From Pseudomonas californiensis (GTDB lineage Bacteria; Pseudomonadota; Gammaproteobacteria; Pseudomonadales; Pseudomonadaceae), in NCBI RefSeq assembly GCF_021147775.1, contig NZ_JAGTPK010000025.1:1-64000 (forward strand): a DNA stretch of 64,000 nucleotides, in the 5' to 3' direction. Position 1 is the first letter of the stretch; the number at the start of each line of letters is the position of its first letter. The notes under the pieces were generated by a model. It was not told where the DNA came from and did not search any database. It saw only the letters and a program-made list of their open reading frames with translations. Of the stretch, positions 43,804 to 52,077 are shown piece after piece. Made by a program: the position numbers and the translations under genes.

Positions 43804-44580
43804 ATGCATACGCCTGGCACAGTGCCTCGGGTAAAGATGACTGCCATCACCAAGCACTACGGTTCAATCGCCTCGTTGCGCGGGGTTGATCTGCTGCTGC
43901 AACCCGGTGAGGTATTGGGGCTTGTGGGTGACAACGGCGCCGGCAAGTCGACCCTGACCAAGATTCTTTCCGGGGCAGAGCTGCCTACCAGCGGCAGCAT
44001 CGCTATCGATGGTGAGGAAGTCAGCTTCAGTGGCCCTGCCGATGCCCAACGCTGCCATATCCAGATGGTTTATCAGGACCTGTCGCTGTGTGACACCGTT
44101 GATGTGGCGGGCAACCTGTTCATGGGTCGCGAGCCCATGCGCCGCGTGTTGGGCGTGCCATTGCTCGACGAAAAACGCATGCATCTGGAGGCGCGGCAGA
44201 TTCTCGAAGCGCTGGGCATCACGATTCCGGATACCCGCTCGCAGGTGCGCCACCTGTCTGGCGGTCAGCGTCAGGCGGTCGCGATTGCCCGTGCAGCGGC
44301 GTTCGGTCCCAAAGTGCTGATCATGGATGAACCCACCGCAGCCCTCGCAGTGGCAGAAGTCGAGGCGGTGCTGGAGTTGATTCGCACCATCAGCCGCCAG
44401 GGCGTGAGCGTGATCCTGATCACCCACCGGCTGCAGGACCTGTTCCTCGTCTGCGACCGTCTGATGGTGATGTATGACGGCACCAACCTGGCAGAACGAC
44501 GGATTGCAGACACCAACCTCAATGAGGTCGTCGAACTTATCGTCGGGCACAAATTCACCGCCCGCTCCGCTTGTGCCTGA
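43804..44580 (+). CDS. Sugar-type ABC transporter ATP-binding protein
   Basis: A 258-residue single-domain ATPase of the CUT2 type, half the length of the usual RbsA-like duplicated protein. Walker A is GDNGAGKST, the signature LSGGQRQAVAIARA, Walker B VLIMDEPTAAL, with the H-loop in LITHRL. A half-size ATPase is also seen in FrcA-like fructose importers. It would act as a dimer with the permease encoded next. Gap of 10 bases from the binding-protein gene. Confidence 0.9.
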   Translation: MHTPGTVPRVKMTAITKHYGSIASLRGVDLLLQPGEVLGLVGDNGAGKSTLTKILSGAELPTSGSIAIDGEEVSFSGPADAQRCHIQMVYQDLSLCDTVDVAGNLFMGREPMRRVLGVPLLDEKRMHLEARQILEALGITIPDTRSQVRHLSGGQRQAVAIARAAAFGPKVLIMDEPTAALAVAEVEAVLELIRTISRQGVSVILITHRLQDLFLVCDRLMVMYDGTNLAERRIADTNLNEVVELIVGHKFTARSACA

Positions 44581-44594
44581 GAGGAAATGAACCC

Positions 44595-45614
44595 ATGAAC
44601 ACTCTCGACCTCACGCGTCAACGCATCCTGCATCAATCGCCGCTCAAGCGTCTGATGCACGATTACCCCGGCGTGGTCAGCATCGGTCTGTTTTTCGCCC
44701 TGTGTTTCGTGCTGTTTACCGTGGTCACCGATAACTTCCTGAGCAGCGCCAACCTGCTCAATGTGATCCGCCAGAACGCCCCGCTGCTGATCGTCGCCGT
44801 AGCCATGACGCTGGTCGTGACCACCGGCGGTATCGACCTGTCCGTGGGCTCGACGCTGGCGCTGGTGGGTGCACTGGCCGCGATGGCACTCAATGTCTGG
44901 CATCTGCCATGGCCCATGGTGCTGCTCGGCGGGCTGCTGGTCGGCGCGCTCATAGGAGCCATGAATGGCTACTTCATTGCGTACGCGGGGATCCCGGCGT
45001 TTATCGTCACCCTCGCCACCCTGACGATCATTCGCGGTCTGGCCATGCTGCTGACTCAGGGCTATTCAATCCCGGTGCCGCGCGAGGAAACACTGTTCCT
45101 GGCCCTCGGTCGCGGCTGGTTTCTGGGCGTGCCGCTGGCAGCCTGGCTGGCGTTGCTGGTGGCGCTGGGCGGTGCACTGATGCTGGGCAAAATGCGCTTC
45201 GGACGCTACCTCACCGGTATCGGTGCGAACGCTGAAAGTGTGCGCCGCGCCGGGGTCAATCATCGCGGTGTGCTGCTGCGGGTGTACATGCTCAGCGGCA
45301 TGGCTGCCGCGCTTGCCGGCATGATCGTCACTGCGCGACTGGGCAGCGGTTCGTCCAATCAGGGTGAAGGCTTTGAACTGGAAGTCATCGCCGCAGTAGT
45401 CCTGGGCAGCACCAGTCTGTTTGGCGGCTTCGGCACGATTGTCGGTACCTTGCTCGGCGTGCTGACCATGGCCGCCATCAAGAACGGCCTGATCCTCGCG
45501 CACATCTCGCCGTTCTACACACAAATTGCCACGGGCCTGATCGTGCTGCTGGCGATCTGGCTCAACACGCGCATCCTGCGCACCGGTCGTCCACTCGGGA
45601 GGGCTGGCGCATGA
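44595..45614 (+). CDS. Sugar-type ABC transporter permease
   Basis: A 339-residue inner membrane permease of the RbsC/FrcB type with about ten spans. VVTTGGIDLSVGSTLALVGAL is the family signature, and VLGSTSLFGGFGTIVGTLLGV forms the loop that contacts the ATPase. The ATG at 44595 lies eight bases after AGGAAA. Its end overlaps the phosphotriesterase-family gene by four bases. Confidence 0.92.
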   Translation: MNTLDLTRQRILHQSPLKRLMHDYPGVVSIGLFFALCFVLFTVVTDNFLSSANLLNVIRQNAPLLIVAVAMTLVVTTGGIDLSVGSTLALVGALAAMALNVWHLPWPMVLLGGLLVGALIGAMNGYFIAYAGIPAFIVTLATLTIIRGLAMLLTQGYSIPVPREETLFLALGRGWFLGVPLAAWLALLVALGGALMLGKMRFGRYLTGIGANAESVRRAGVNHRGVLLRVYMLSGMAAALAGMIVTARLGSGSSNQGEGFELEVIAAVVLGSTSLFGGFGTIVGTLLGVLTMAAIKNGLILAHISPFYTQIATGLIVLLAIWLNTRILRTGRPLGRAGA

Positions 45615-46690
45615 GCCTGTTTCGCCATCCATCACCCTTGCCCATCGGCGTCGACAGCGGCCACGCCATGAGTGTGCTGGGGCCGATACCAGTCGATCAA
45701 TTGGGCGTCACCCTGATGCACGAACATATTCTGCTCGACGCTTCAGGCAAATGGGTGCCGCCCAGTTGCTGCGGTGAGCGCCACCTGGCCGAGCGGCCAG
45801 TCAGCATCGAACTGCTCGGCGAGTTGTACATGAACCCGTTGGTCAGTCGTGACAACTGCCAGCTGTTCGATGTCGAGCTGGCCTGCGAAGAGCTGTCAAA
45901 ATACCGTGCCCTGGGCGGTGAAACCGTTGTCGACCCGACCAACCTGGGCATCGGTCGGGACCCGAAAGCGTTGCAGCGCATCGCCCGTACTACCGGCCTG
46001 AACATCATCATGGGCGCAGGCTTCTACCTTGAGCCTTCGCACCCCAAATACGTGCGTGAGCAATCGGTCGAAGAGCTGGCGGCGCAGATCATCCACGACG
46101 TGGGCGGCGGCGAAGAAAAACCTGAAGTGATTGCCGGCCTGATCGGCGAGATTGGCGTTTCTGCGGCGTTCACAGCGGATGAAGAAAAATCCCTGCGCGC
46201 AGCCGCCCGCGCCAGCGCCGCCACCAGCGTGCCCCTGTCGATTCACTTGCCGGGATGGGAACGCCTGGGCCACCGGGTGCTGGACATCATCGAAGCAGAA
46301 GGCGCCGACCTGCAGCACACCGTGCTGTGCCACATGAACCCAAGCCACAGTGACCCGGCGTACCAGCATGCGCTGGCGGCCCGGGGTGCCTTTCTCGAAT
46401 ACGACATGATCGGCATGAGCTACTACTTCGCCGACGAGCACGCCCAGTCACCCAGCGATGAAGAAAACGCCCGAGCCATCGCCGCGCTGCTGGAGCGCGG
46501 GTTCGGTTCACGCGTGCTGATCTCTCAGGACGTTTTTCTGAAAACCATGCTGACTCGCTACGGCGGACATGGTTACGGCTACTTGCTGAAGCATTTCGTC
46601 CCGCGCCTGCGCCGTCACGGCGTCACCGGCGAGCAACTGGAAACCCTCCTGATCAACAACCCGCGCCGGGTGTTTCAGCGCGGTTTCTAA
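45611..46690 (+). CDS. Phosphotriesterase-family metal-dependent hydrolase
   Basis: A 359-residue TIM-barrel amidohydrolase of the phosphotriesterase/PHP group. The metal-binding HxH is in LMHEHILLD (about residue 38), later histidines are in LSIHLPGW and HMNPSHSD, and the aspartate is in SQDVFLK. Where true phosphotriesterases have a carbamylated lysine, this reads LIGEIGV, with Glu as in PHP-like members and some lactonases. The substrate is unknown; its overlap with the permease gene implies it acts on the imported compound. ATGA overlap fixes the start. Confidence 0.85.
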   Translation: MSLFRHPSPLPIGVDSGHAMSVLGPIPVDQLGVTLMHEHILLDASGKWVPPSCCGERHLAERPVSIELLGELYMNPLVSRDNCQLFDVELACEELSKYRALGGETVVDPTNLGIGRDPKALQRIARTTGLNIIMGAGFYLEPSHPKYVREQSVEELAAQIIHDVGGGEEKPEVIAGLIGEIGVSAAFTADEEKSLRAAARASAATSVPLSIHLPGWERLGHRVLDIIEAEGADLQHTVLCHMNPSHSDPAYQHALAARGAFLEYDMIGMSYYFADEHAQSPSDEENARAIAALLERGFGSRVLISQDVFLKTMLTRYGGHGYGYLLKHFVPRLRRHGVTGEQLETLLINNPRRVFQRGF

Positions 46691-46721
46691 GTCCAATTTC
46701 ACTGCAAAGGAATACACCACC

Positions 46722-47477
46722 ATGAAAAAGTCCGTATTGCTGGCTGGAGAATCCTGGGTCAGCACATCGACCCACATCAAAGGCTTCGACCAGTTCGACA
46801 GTGTCACGGCGCACAACGGCGCTCGGCGCCTGCTCTCGGTCATGGCCGACAGCGACTACCAGATCACACAAATGTGCGCCGACCAGGCGCAGACTGATTT
46901 CCCGGCCACCGTTGAAGCCTTGCAACAGTACGACGCGGTCATCCTTTCCGACATCGGTGCCAACACCCTGCTGTTGCATCCCGACACCTGGCTGTGCGGT
47001 CGACGCACGCCCAACCGCCTCAAAGCCCTGCGTGAGTACGTGTTGAAAGGCGGCGCGCTGATGATGGTAGGCGGCTATTTCAGTTTTCAGGGCATCAACG
47101 GCGGCGCGCGCTACCGTGGGACTGCCGTGGAAGAAGTGTTGCCGGTGCGCTGTCTGCCCTACGACGATCGCGTTGAAGTGCCGGAAGGTTTCCTGCCGCA
47201 GCTCACGGGCGAGCACCCTATTCTGAACGGCTTGAGCGGCGAATGGCCTTATCTGCTTGGCTATAACGAAGTGGAGCTGCACCCGGAGGCACAGTTGCTC
47301 GCGACCGTTGAGGGCACTCATCACCCACTGCTCGCGGCCCGCGAAGTCGGTGCCGGGCGCAGCCTGGCCTGGACCAGCGACCTTTCCGAACACTGGTTGC
47401 CCGAAGCGTTTCTGGACTGGGAAGGCTATCGCCAATTCTGGATCAATAGCCTGGACTGGCTGACACGCCGTGCCTGA
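46722..47477 (+). CDS. Glutamine amidotransferase-like protein (DUF1355-type)
   Basis: A 251-residue cytoplasmic protein of the class I glutamine-amidotransferase-like fold (related to ThuA). It starts KKSVLLAGESWVSTSTHIKGFDQF; YDAVILSDIGANTLLLHPD and LKGGALMMVGGYFSFQGI match the Rossmann-like core. The nucleophile cysteine of true glutaminases is replaced (GGYFSFQGI), so classic glutaminase activity is unlikely. AAGGA precedes the ATG. ThuA-like proteins are linked with sugar oxidation, which would fit this operon. Confidence 0.75.
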   Translation: MKKSVLLAGESWVSTSTHIKGFDQFDSVTAHNGARRLLSVMADSDYQITQMCADQAQTDFPATVEALQQYDAVILSDIGANTLLLHPDTWLCGRRTPNRLKALREYVLKGGALMMVGGYFSFQGINGGARYRGTAVEEVLPVRCLPYDDRVEVPEGFLPQLTGEHPILNGLSGEWPYLLGYNEVELHPEAQLLATVEGTHHPLLAAREVGAGRSLAWTSDLSEHWLPEAFLDWEGYRQFWINSLDWLTRRA

Positions 47478-47490
47478 GGGAGCAACCCAC

Positions 47491-48621
47491 ATGCTTGATG
47501 ACCCGATTGCCCTGACACGCGCCTTGCTGGCGTTCCAGACACTTAACCCGCCAGGTGACGAGGAAGCGTGTGCCGCGTTCCTGGCAGAACAACTGACCAA
47601 CCATGGCTTCAACTGCGAATTGCAGCGTTTTGGCGAGCGCCGTTTCAACCTTGTGGCCTGGCTGGACGGTGACGGCCCCGGCAAGCCGCTGGGCTTTACC
47701 GGGCACCTTGACACCGTGCCGCTGGGCAATGCCAGCTGGCGTTACTCGCCGTTTGCCGGTGACATCGTCGACGGTCGGCTGTACGGTCGCGGCGCCAGTG
47801 ACATGAAAGCCGGCATCGCCGCATTCATCGTCGCCTGCCAGCGCAGCCGCGCTGCCATCCAGCGCGGTCCTGGCGTGCGCCTGCTGCTGACCGGCGGCGA
47901 AGAAACCGGCTGTGACGGTGCCAAGGCAATGTGCAAGGACGCGCCTCACTTGTTGGGTGAACTGGGCGCACTGCTGGTCGGTGAACCGACCGCCAACTAC
48001 CCGGTGCTCGGACACAAGGGTGCGCTCTGGCTGCGCTGTGCCAGCCATGGCCGAACTGCCCATGGGGCCATGCCGGAGAAAGGCGTGAACGCCATTTACA
48101 TGGCCGCCCGCAATATTGACCGTGCACAGACATTCGAGGTCGGGCCTGCGCATCCACTGATGCGCAAACCGACGCTGAACGTCGGCACCATCAGTGGTGG
48201 CCTGAATATCAACTCAGTTCCGGACTACGCGGAGTTCACCCTTGACCTGCGCACCGCGCCCAATCTGAACCACGAGGACATTCGCGGACGGCTGGCCGAG
48301 CACTTGGGTAGCGAGGCCCAACTGAGCACGTTGATTGACTTGCCTGGCGTCTGCGCCGACCTCGACGACCCTTGGGTACAGCAGGTCTTTGCGCGCTGCC
48401 AGGCGTTGCACAAAGCGCCGTTGCAGGCGCAGACAGTGCCTTACTTTACCGATGCAGCGGTGCTGCTGCCCGCCACGGGTTACCCACCGACGCTGATGCT
48501 AGGCCCCGGAGAGCCGAGCATGGCGCACAAAGTCGATGAATATTGCGAAGTGCAGAAACTTCACGAGTGCGTCGATCTGTACGCCACCTTGATAGAGGAC
48601 TGGTCCGGGAGACCGGCGTGA
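47491..48621 (+). CDS. M20-family metallopeptidase (ArgE/DapE/ACY1 type)
   Basis: A 376-residue di-zinc amidohydrolase. Metal and catalytic residues lie in FTGHLDTVPLG, GRGASDMKAG, LTGGEETGCDGAK and GEPTANYPVLGHKG. The lid dimerisation domain starts near residue 175. Family members remove acyl groups from amino acids or split dipeptides. GAGGGAG lies before the ATG at 47491; a GTG seven codons earlier overlaps the previous stop. Last gene of the operon, followed by a strong terminator. Confidence 0.88.
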   Translation: MLDDPIALTRALLAFQTLNPPGDEEACAAFLAEQLTNHGFNCELQRFGERRFNLVAWLDGDGPGKPLGFTGHLDTVPLGNASWRYSPFAGDIVDGRLYGRGASDMKAGIAAFIVACQRSRAAIQRGPGVRLLLTGGEETGCDGAKAMCKDAPHLLGELGALLVGEPTANYPVLGHKGALWLRCASHGRTAHGAMPEKGVNAIYMAARNIDRAQTFEVGPAHPLMRKPTLNVGTISGGLNINSVPDYAEFTLDLRTAPNLNHEDIRGRLAEHLGSEAQLSTLIDLPGVCADLDDPWVQQVFARCQALHKAPLQAQTVPYFTDAAVLLPATGYPPTLMLGPGEPSMAHKVDEYCEVQKLHECVDLYATLIEDWSGRPA

Positions 48622-48631
48622 GCTGTTATTG

Positions 48632-48663
48632 ATAGAAAGGCGTCCCGAAGGACGCCTTTCTAT
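48632..48663. terminator. Rho-independent terminator, probably bidirectional
   Basis: ATAGAAAGGCGTCC pairs perfectly with GGACGCCTTTCTAT around CGAA. It ends the ABC operon and faces the converging sensor kinase gene. Confidence 0.88.
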
Positions 48664-48687
48664 TTGAGGCTGAACGCACGCGGATGA

Positions 48688-50037
48688 TCAGCCTTGCGCC
48701 AGAAAATGAATCCTGAACGCCGCGCCACCCAGTGGCGAATCCCCCAGCGTCAGGCTGGCGCTGTAGCTTTCGATGATGTCCTTGACCACCGCCAGCCCAA
48801 TGCCCTGCCCCGGATTTTGCCGGTCAAGACGTTCACCGCGTTCGAGAATCCGGGCGCGCTGGCTTTCCGGCACGCCGGGGCCGTCATCTTCAACGCACAG
48901 CTCGTCGCCAGTCGGGGTCTGGCTGAACGTGACGCGCACTTCGCTCAGGCAAAGCCGGTAGGCGTTTTCCAGCAGATTGCCGAGCATCTCCAGCAACGCG
49001 CCCTCCTCCATCGGCACCTGACACTGCTGCGGCAAGTCCAGCGTAACCTTGACCCGCTTGTCGCGATAAACCTTTTCCAGCGTATTGCACAGGCTCTCGA
49101 CCACTGGGCGCAGCATCACATGATGACGCACCAGTCCGCTTTTGCGCAGGCTGGCGCGCTGCAACTGGTAGCCGATCTGCTGACTCATGCGTTCGATCTG
49201 CGACTGCAGCACCCGCGCCTGTTCGAGGTCTTCCGGGCGTTTGGCGATGTTCTCACTGACGCCCTGCAATACGGCCAGAGGGGTTTTCAGACTATGCGCA
49301 AGGTCATCCAGCGAGTCGCGATAGCGGATGCGCTGTTCACGCTCACTGCGCAGCAGCCGGTTGAGCGAGTCGGTCAGACGCAACAGTTCGCTGGGGTATT
49401 CTTCGCTGAGACTGTCCCGCGCGCCGGTTTCAACCTGATCCAGCTCCTGACTGAGGCCACGCAACGCACGTAATCCCCAGGTCAAGCCCATCCACAACAG
49501 ACCCAGCAGCACCAGCAAGGCCGCGCCAAAGCCCACGTAAAGCTTCTGCCGCAGGCCATTGACGGTCTCCTGATAACCGCGCACGGGCTGCACGGCGACT
49601 ATGCTGAACGCTGCGTTGCGCCCGCCCAGCAAGCGGATCTCGACATCGTAGACAAAGTATTCTTCGCCGTTGACGTCCTTGATCTTGGTGAACTGACTGC
49701 CCTGCCCGTCGTAGCTCGGGTGGTAGTCGATGTCCTTGTCTTCAGTGGCCAGGGAGCGCCAGACCATCCGTCCCTGACGGTTATAGATGTAGCCCAGCAG
49801 GCGGTTGCCCGGCAGATTGAACTGCTCGCCCGGCAGCAGCGACGGCATCAGCAGATGCTCGTCCTCGACCCGCGCCGCTGAAATCATCGTTGTAACATCA
49901 GAGGCCAGACGCTGTTCGATGGCGCCACGCAACGCCAGGCTGAAGGCGCCTTGCAATGCAGGCAGCATCAGCAGCATGAAGATCACAGCAAGGGTTGCAG
50001 CGCCCAGCATCAGGCGCAGGCGCAGCGAACGAATCAC
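48688..50037 (-). CDS. PhoQ-like sensor histidine kinase
   Basis: A 449-residue inner membrane kinase. There is a span at 10-30, a periplasmic sensor of about 130 residues, a second span near 165-185, HAMP, then the HisKA box DDLAHSLKTPLAVLQG, typical of PhoQ-type kinases. ATP binding is shown by NLLENAYRLC, DDGPGVP and GQGIGLAVVKDI. The periplasmic part lacks an obvious acidic patch, so magnesium sensing is not certain. Its start overlaps the regulator gene by ATGA. Confidence 0.87.
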   Translation of the reverse strand: MIRSLRLRLMLGAATLAVIFMLLMLPALQGAFSLALRGAIEQRLASDVTTMISAARVEDEHLLMPSLLPGEQFNLPGNRLLGYIYNRQGRMVWRSLATEDKDIDYHPSYDGQGSQFTKIKDVNGEEYFVYDVEIRLLGGRNAAFSIVAVQPVRGYQETVNGLRQKLYVGFGAALLVLLGLLWMGLTWGLRALRGLSQELDQVETGARDSLSEEYPSELLRLTDSLNRLLRSEREQRIRYRDSLDDLAHSLKTPLAVLQGVSENIAKRPEDLEQARVLQSQIERMSQQIGYQLQRASLRKSGLVRHHVMLRPVVESLCNTLEKVYRDKRVKVTLDLPQQCQVPMEEGALLEMLGNLLENAYRLCLSEVRVTFSQTPTGDELCVEDDGPGVPESQRARILERGERLDRQNPGQGIGLAVVKDIIESYSASLTLGDSPLGGAAFRIHFLAQG

Positions 50038-50711
50038 GTACAGCGCTCAGTGAACAGATAGCCCATGCCGCGTACGGTTTCGATCGGTTTGAACGTCACA
50101 TTGCTGTCCAGCTTGCGGCGCAGACGGCCGACCAGCACTTCGATCACGTTCGGATCGCGCTCGTCGTCATCCGGGTACAACTGCTCCATCAAACGCTCCT
50201 TGGGCACCACCTGCTGGTGATGGAGCATGAGGTATTCCAGAATCCGGTATTCATAGGCCGTGAGCGCGAGCGGCTGCTCGGACAGTGCCGCCTGCTTGCG
50301 GTTGAGGTCCAGCAGCAATGGGCCTGCCGTGATGGTCGACTGGATGAAGCCGCTGGAGCGCCGCAGCAACGCATTGAGTCGCGCCTCCAGCTCCTCGAAC
50401 TGGAACGGCTTGACCACATAGTCGTCAGCCCCGGCAGCCAGCCCTTCGACCTTGTCCTGCCAATTGCCGCGCGCGGTCAGGATCAGGATCGGGAACGCCT
50501 TGCCCAGGGTGCGCAACTGGCGGATCAGATCCAGCCCGCCCATACCCGGCAGGCCAAGATCGATCACCGCCAGATCGTGGTTGAACTGTCCCGCCTGATA
50601 CAGCGCTTCTTCGGCGTTCGCCACCGATTCCACCACATGCCCCGCCTCGGTCAGACGTGTCCGCAAGTGATGTCGCAACAGTGCTTCATCTTCAACCACC
50701 AGCAACTTCAT
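50034..50711 (-). CDS. PhoP-like OmpR-family response regulator
   Basis: A 225-residue regulator. The receiver has VVEDEALLR, the phosphorylated Asp in AVIDLGLPGMGG (about residue 51) and Lys in YVVKPF. The C-terminal winged helix is of the OmpR/PhoB type (LTAYEYRILEYLML, then VLVGRLRRKLD, and VRGMGYLF). Full length. It is paired with the PhoQ-like kinase downstream and preceded, 27 bases away, by a small exported protein gene; a four-unit GTTCA array upstream is a likely autoregulatory site. Confidence 0.92.
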   Translation of the reverse strand: MKLLVVEDEALLRHHLRTRLTEAGHVVESVANAEEALYQAGQFNHDLAVIDLGLPGMGGLDLIRQLRTLGKAFPILILTARGNWQDKVEGLAAGADDYVVKPFQFEELEARLNALLRRSSGFIQSTITAGPLLLDLNRKQAALSEQPLALTAYEYRILEYLMLHHQQVVPKERLMEQLYPDDDERDPNVIEVLVGRLRRKLDSNVTFKPIETVRGMGYLFTERCT

Positions 50712-50738
50712 GCAGCTCTCCCCAATACAGTCCCAGCC

Positions 50739-51098
50739 TCAAGACATAGAATGAAATGACATCGTCGCGATGGTCGCGTCGTTACTCAACAGCCGGGCAT
50801 CGACAGGTGCGTGCTGCCTGACATCATAGCTGCCAAGCAGGATCTCGGAACTGACGGGCATGCCATTGTGCTTGGCCGTCACACTGCCGTAAACCGCTGG
50901 CGAGTAAAGCGTCCCCGTTGTCACACTCAAGCGGTCATGCTGACCCAGGCCGTGGCTCCAGCCGTTGGCCTCATCGAGCCGTTCGCTGGTTTTACCAAAC
51001 TCGATACGGGCCGGCTCAAGCCTGCCGTCACTCGCTTGCGCCGCTGCACTACCACCCAGAAAAGCCAACGCCAGAAAAAACTTGTTGAGGCTCAACAT
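50739..51098 (-). CDS. Small exported protein leading the PhoP/PhoQ-like operon
   Basis: A 119-residue protein with a signal peptide (MLSLNKFFLALAFLGGSAAAQAS). The mature part of about 97 residues has no cysteines and no clear domain; it contains ANGWSHGLGQHDRLSVTTG and ends SFHSMS, with several Ser, Thr and Tyr and probable beta strands. AAAGGAG is eight bases before the ATG at 51098. The spacing of 27 bases to the regulator suggests one operon, so it could be a periplasmic partner or target. Function unknown. Confidence 0.75.
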   Translation of the reverse strand: MLSLNKFFLALAFLGGSAAAQASDGRLEPARIEFGKTSERLDEANGWSHGLGQHDRLSVTTGTLYSPAVYGSVTAKHNGMPVSSEILLGSYDVRQHAPVDARLLSNDATIATMSFHSMS

Positions 51099-51160
51099 AA
51101 GGACTCCTTTTGCGTTCGGGGACGCCGTCAAGGTACGTGTCAACAGTATGCGTGCCGGCC

Positions 51161-51199
51161 TGAACCCTGACTGAACACGCCATGAACCGGTCCTGAACA
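51161..51199 (-). promoter_or_regulatory. Four GTTCA direct repeats at 11-bp spacing, candidate PhoP-like binding array
   Basis: On the minus strand (T/G)GTTCA begins at intervals of exactly 11 bp; on the plus strand the TGAAC copies start at 51161, 51172, 51183 and 51194. Eleven-bp direct repeats are the binding pattern of OmpR/PhoB-family dimers, and the PhoP box is (G/T)GTTTA twice at this spacing. CATACT lies ten bases after the last repeat, in the place of a -10 element. It lies 63 bases from the small exported protein gene. Confidence 0.7.
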
Positions 51200-51273
51200 A
51201 TCACCGACGCCACTCGGCGCAGAATCGGCTATGGTTGGCGCTCACTGCGGCACCCATTTATAAGGAGCTGAAC

Positions 51274-52062
51274 ATGCGTGTGTGGATGGCAATGATCATG
51301 ATGGGCCTCACTGGCCTGGCCCAGGCGGCGATCAAGACCGAGCAGGTCGACTACAAAAGTGCCGACGGCACCAAACTGGTGGGCTACTACGCGTACGACG
51401 ACGCCATCAAAGGTCCGCGTCCCGGTATTCTGGTGGTGCATGAATGGTGGGGCCTGAACGATTACGCCAAGCGCCGCGCCCGTGACCTGGCCGCCCTGGG
51501 TTACAGCGCCATGGCGATCGACATGTACGGCGAAGGCAAGAACACCGAGCATCCCAAGGACGCCATGGCGTTCATGCAGGCAGCTTTGAAAGACAGCGAT
51601 GCCGCCAACCAGCGTTTCGATGCAGGCCTTGAGCAGCTGAAAAAGCAGCCACAGACCAACCCCGAGAAAATCGCCGCCATCGGCTATTGCTTTGGCGGCA
51701 AGATCGTCCTGGACGCAGCGCGCCGTGACGAACCGCTGCTGGGCGTGGTGAGCTTCCACGGCGCACTGGCCACCGCCAGCCCTGCCAAACCGGGCATCAA
51801 GGTACCGATGCTGGTCGAGCATGGCGCCAAAGACAGCATGGTCACCCCGGAAAACGTGGCTGCGTTCAAGAAGGAAATGGACGACGCCAAAGCTGACTAC
51901 AAATTCGTCAGCATCGAGGGCGCCAAACACGGCTTCACCAACCCTGACGCCGACCGTCTGAGCCATGGCGAACACGGCGGCCCGGACATCGGTTACGACA
52001 AGGCCGCTGATCAGAGCTCGTGGTCGGACATGCAGGTGTTTCTGAAGAAGATCTTCGGCTGA
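51274..52062 (+). CDS. Dienelactone hydrolase-family protein, exported
   Basis: A 262-residue alpha/beta hydrolase. A signal peptide (MRVWMAMIMMGLTGLAQA) is followed by the DLH domain with the nucleophile in GYCFGGK (Cys, as in true dienelactone hydrolases), Asp in HGAKDSMV and His in AKHGFTN. Substrate unknown; export makes a classic role in cytoplasmic aromatic breakdown unlikely. AAGGAG precedes the ATG at 51274. It is transcribed away from the GTTCA array and may share its control. Confidence 0.85.
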   Translation: MRVWMAMIMMGLTGLAQAAIKTEQVDYKSADGTKLVGYYAYDDAIKGPRPGILVVHEWWGLNDYAKRRARDLAALGYSAMAIDMYGEGKNTEHPKDAMAFMQAALKDSDAANQRFDAGLEQLKKQPQTNPEKIAAIGYCFGGKIVLDAARRDEPLLGVVSFHGALATASPAKPGIKVPMLVEHGAKDSMVTPENVAAFKKEMDDAKADYKFVSIEGAKHGFTNPDADRLSHGEHGGPDIGYDKAADQSSWSDMQVFLKKIFG

Positions 52063-52077
52063 CAGACCTCCGCCAAA

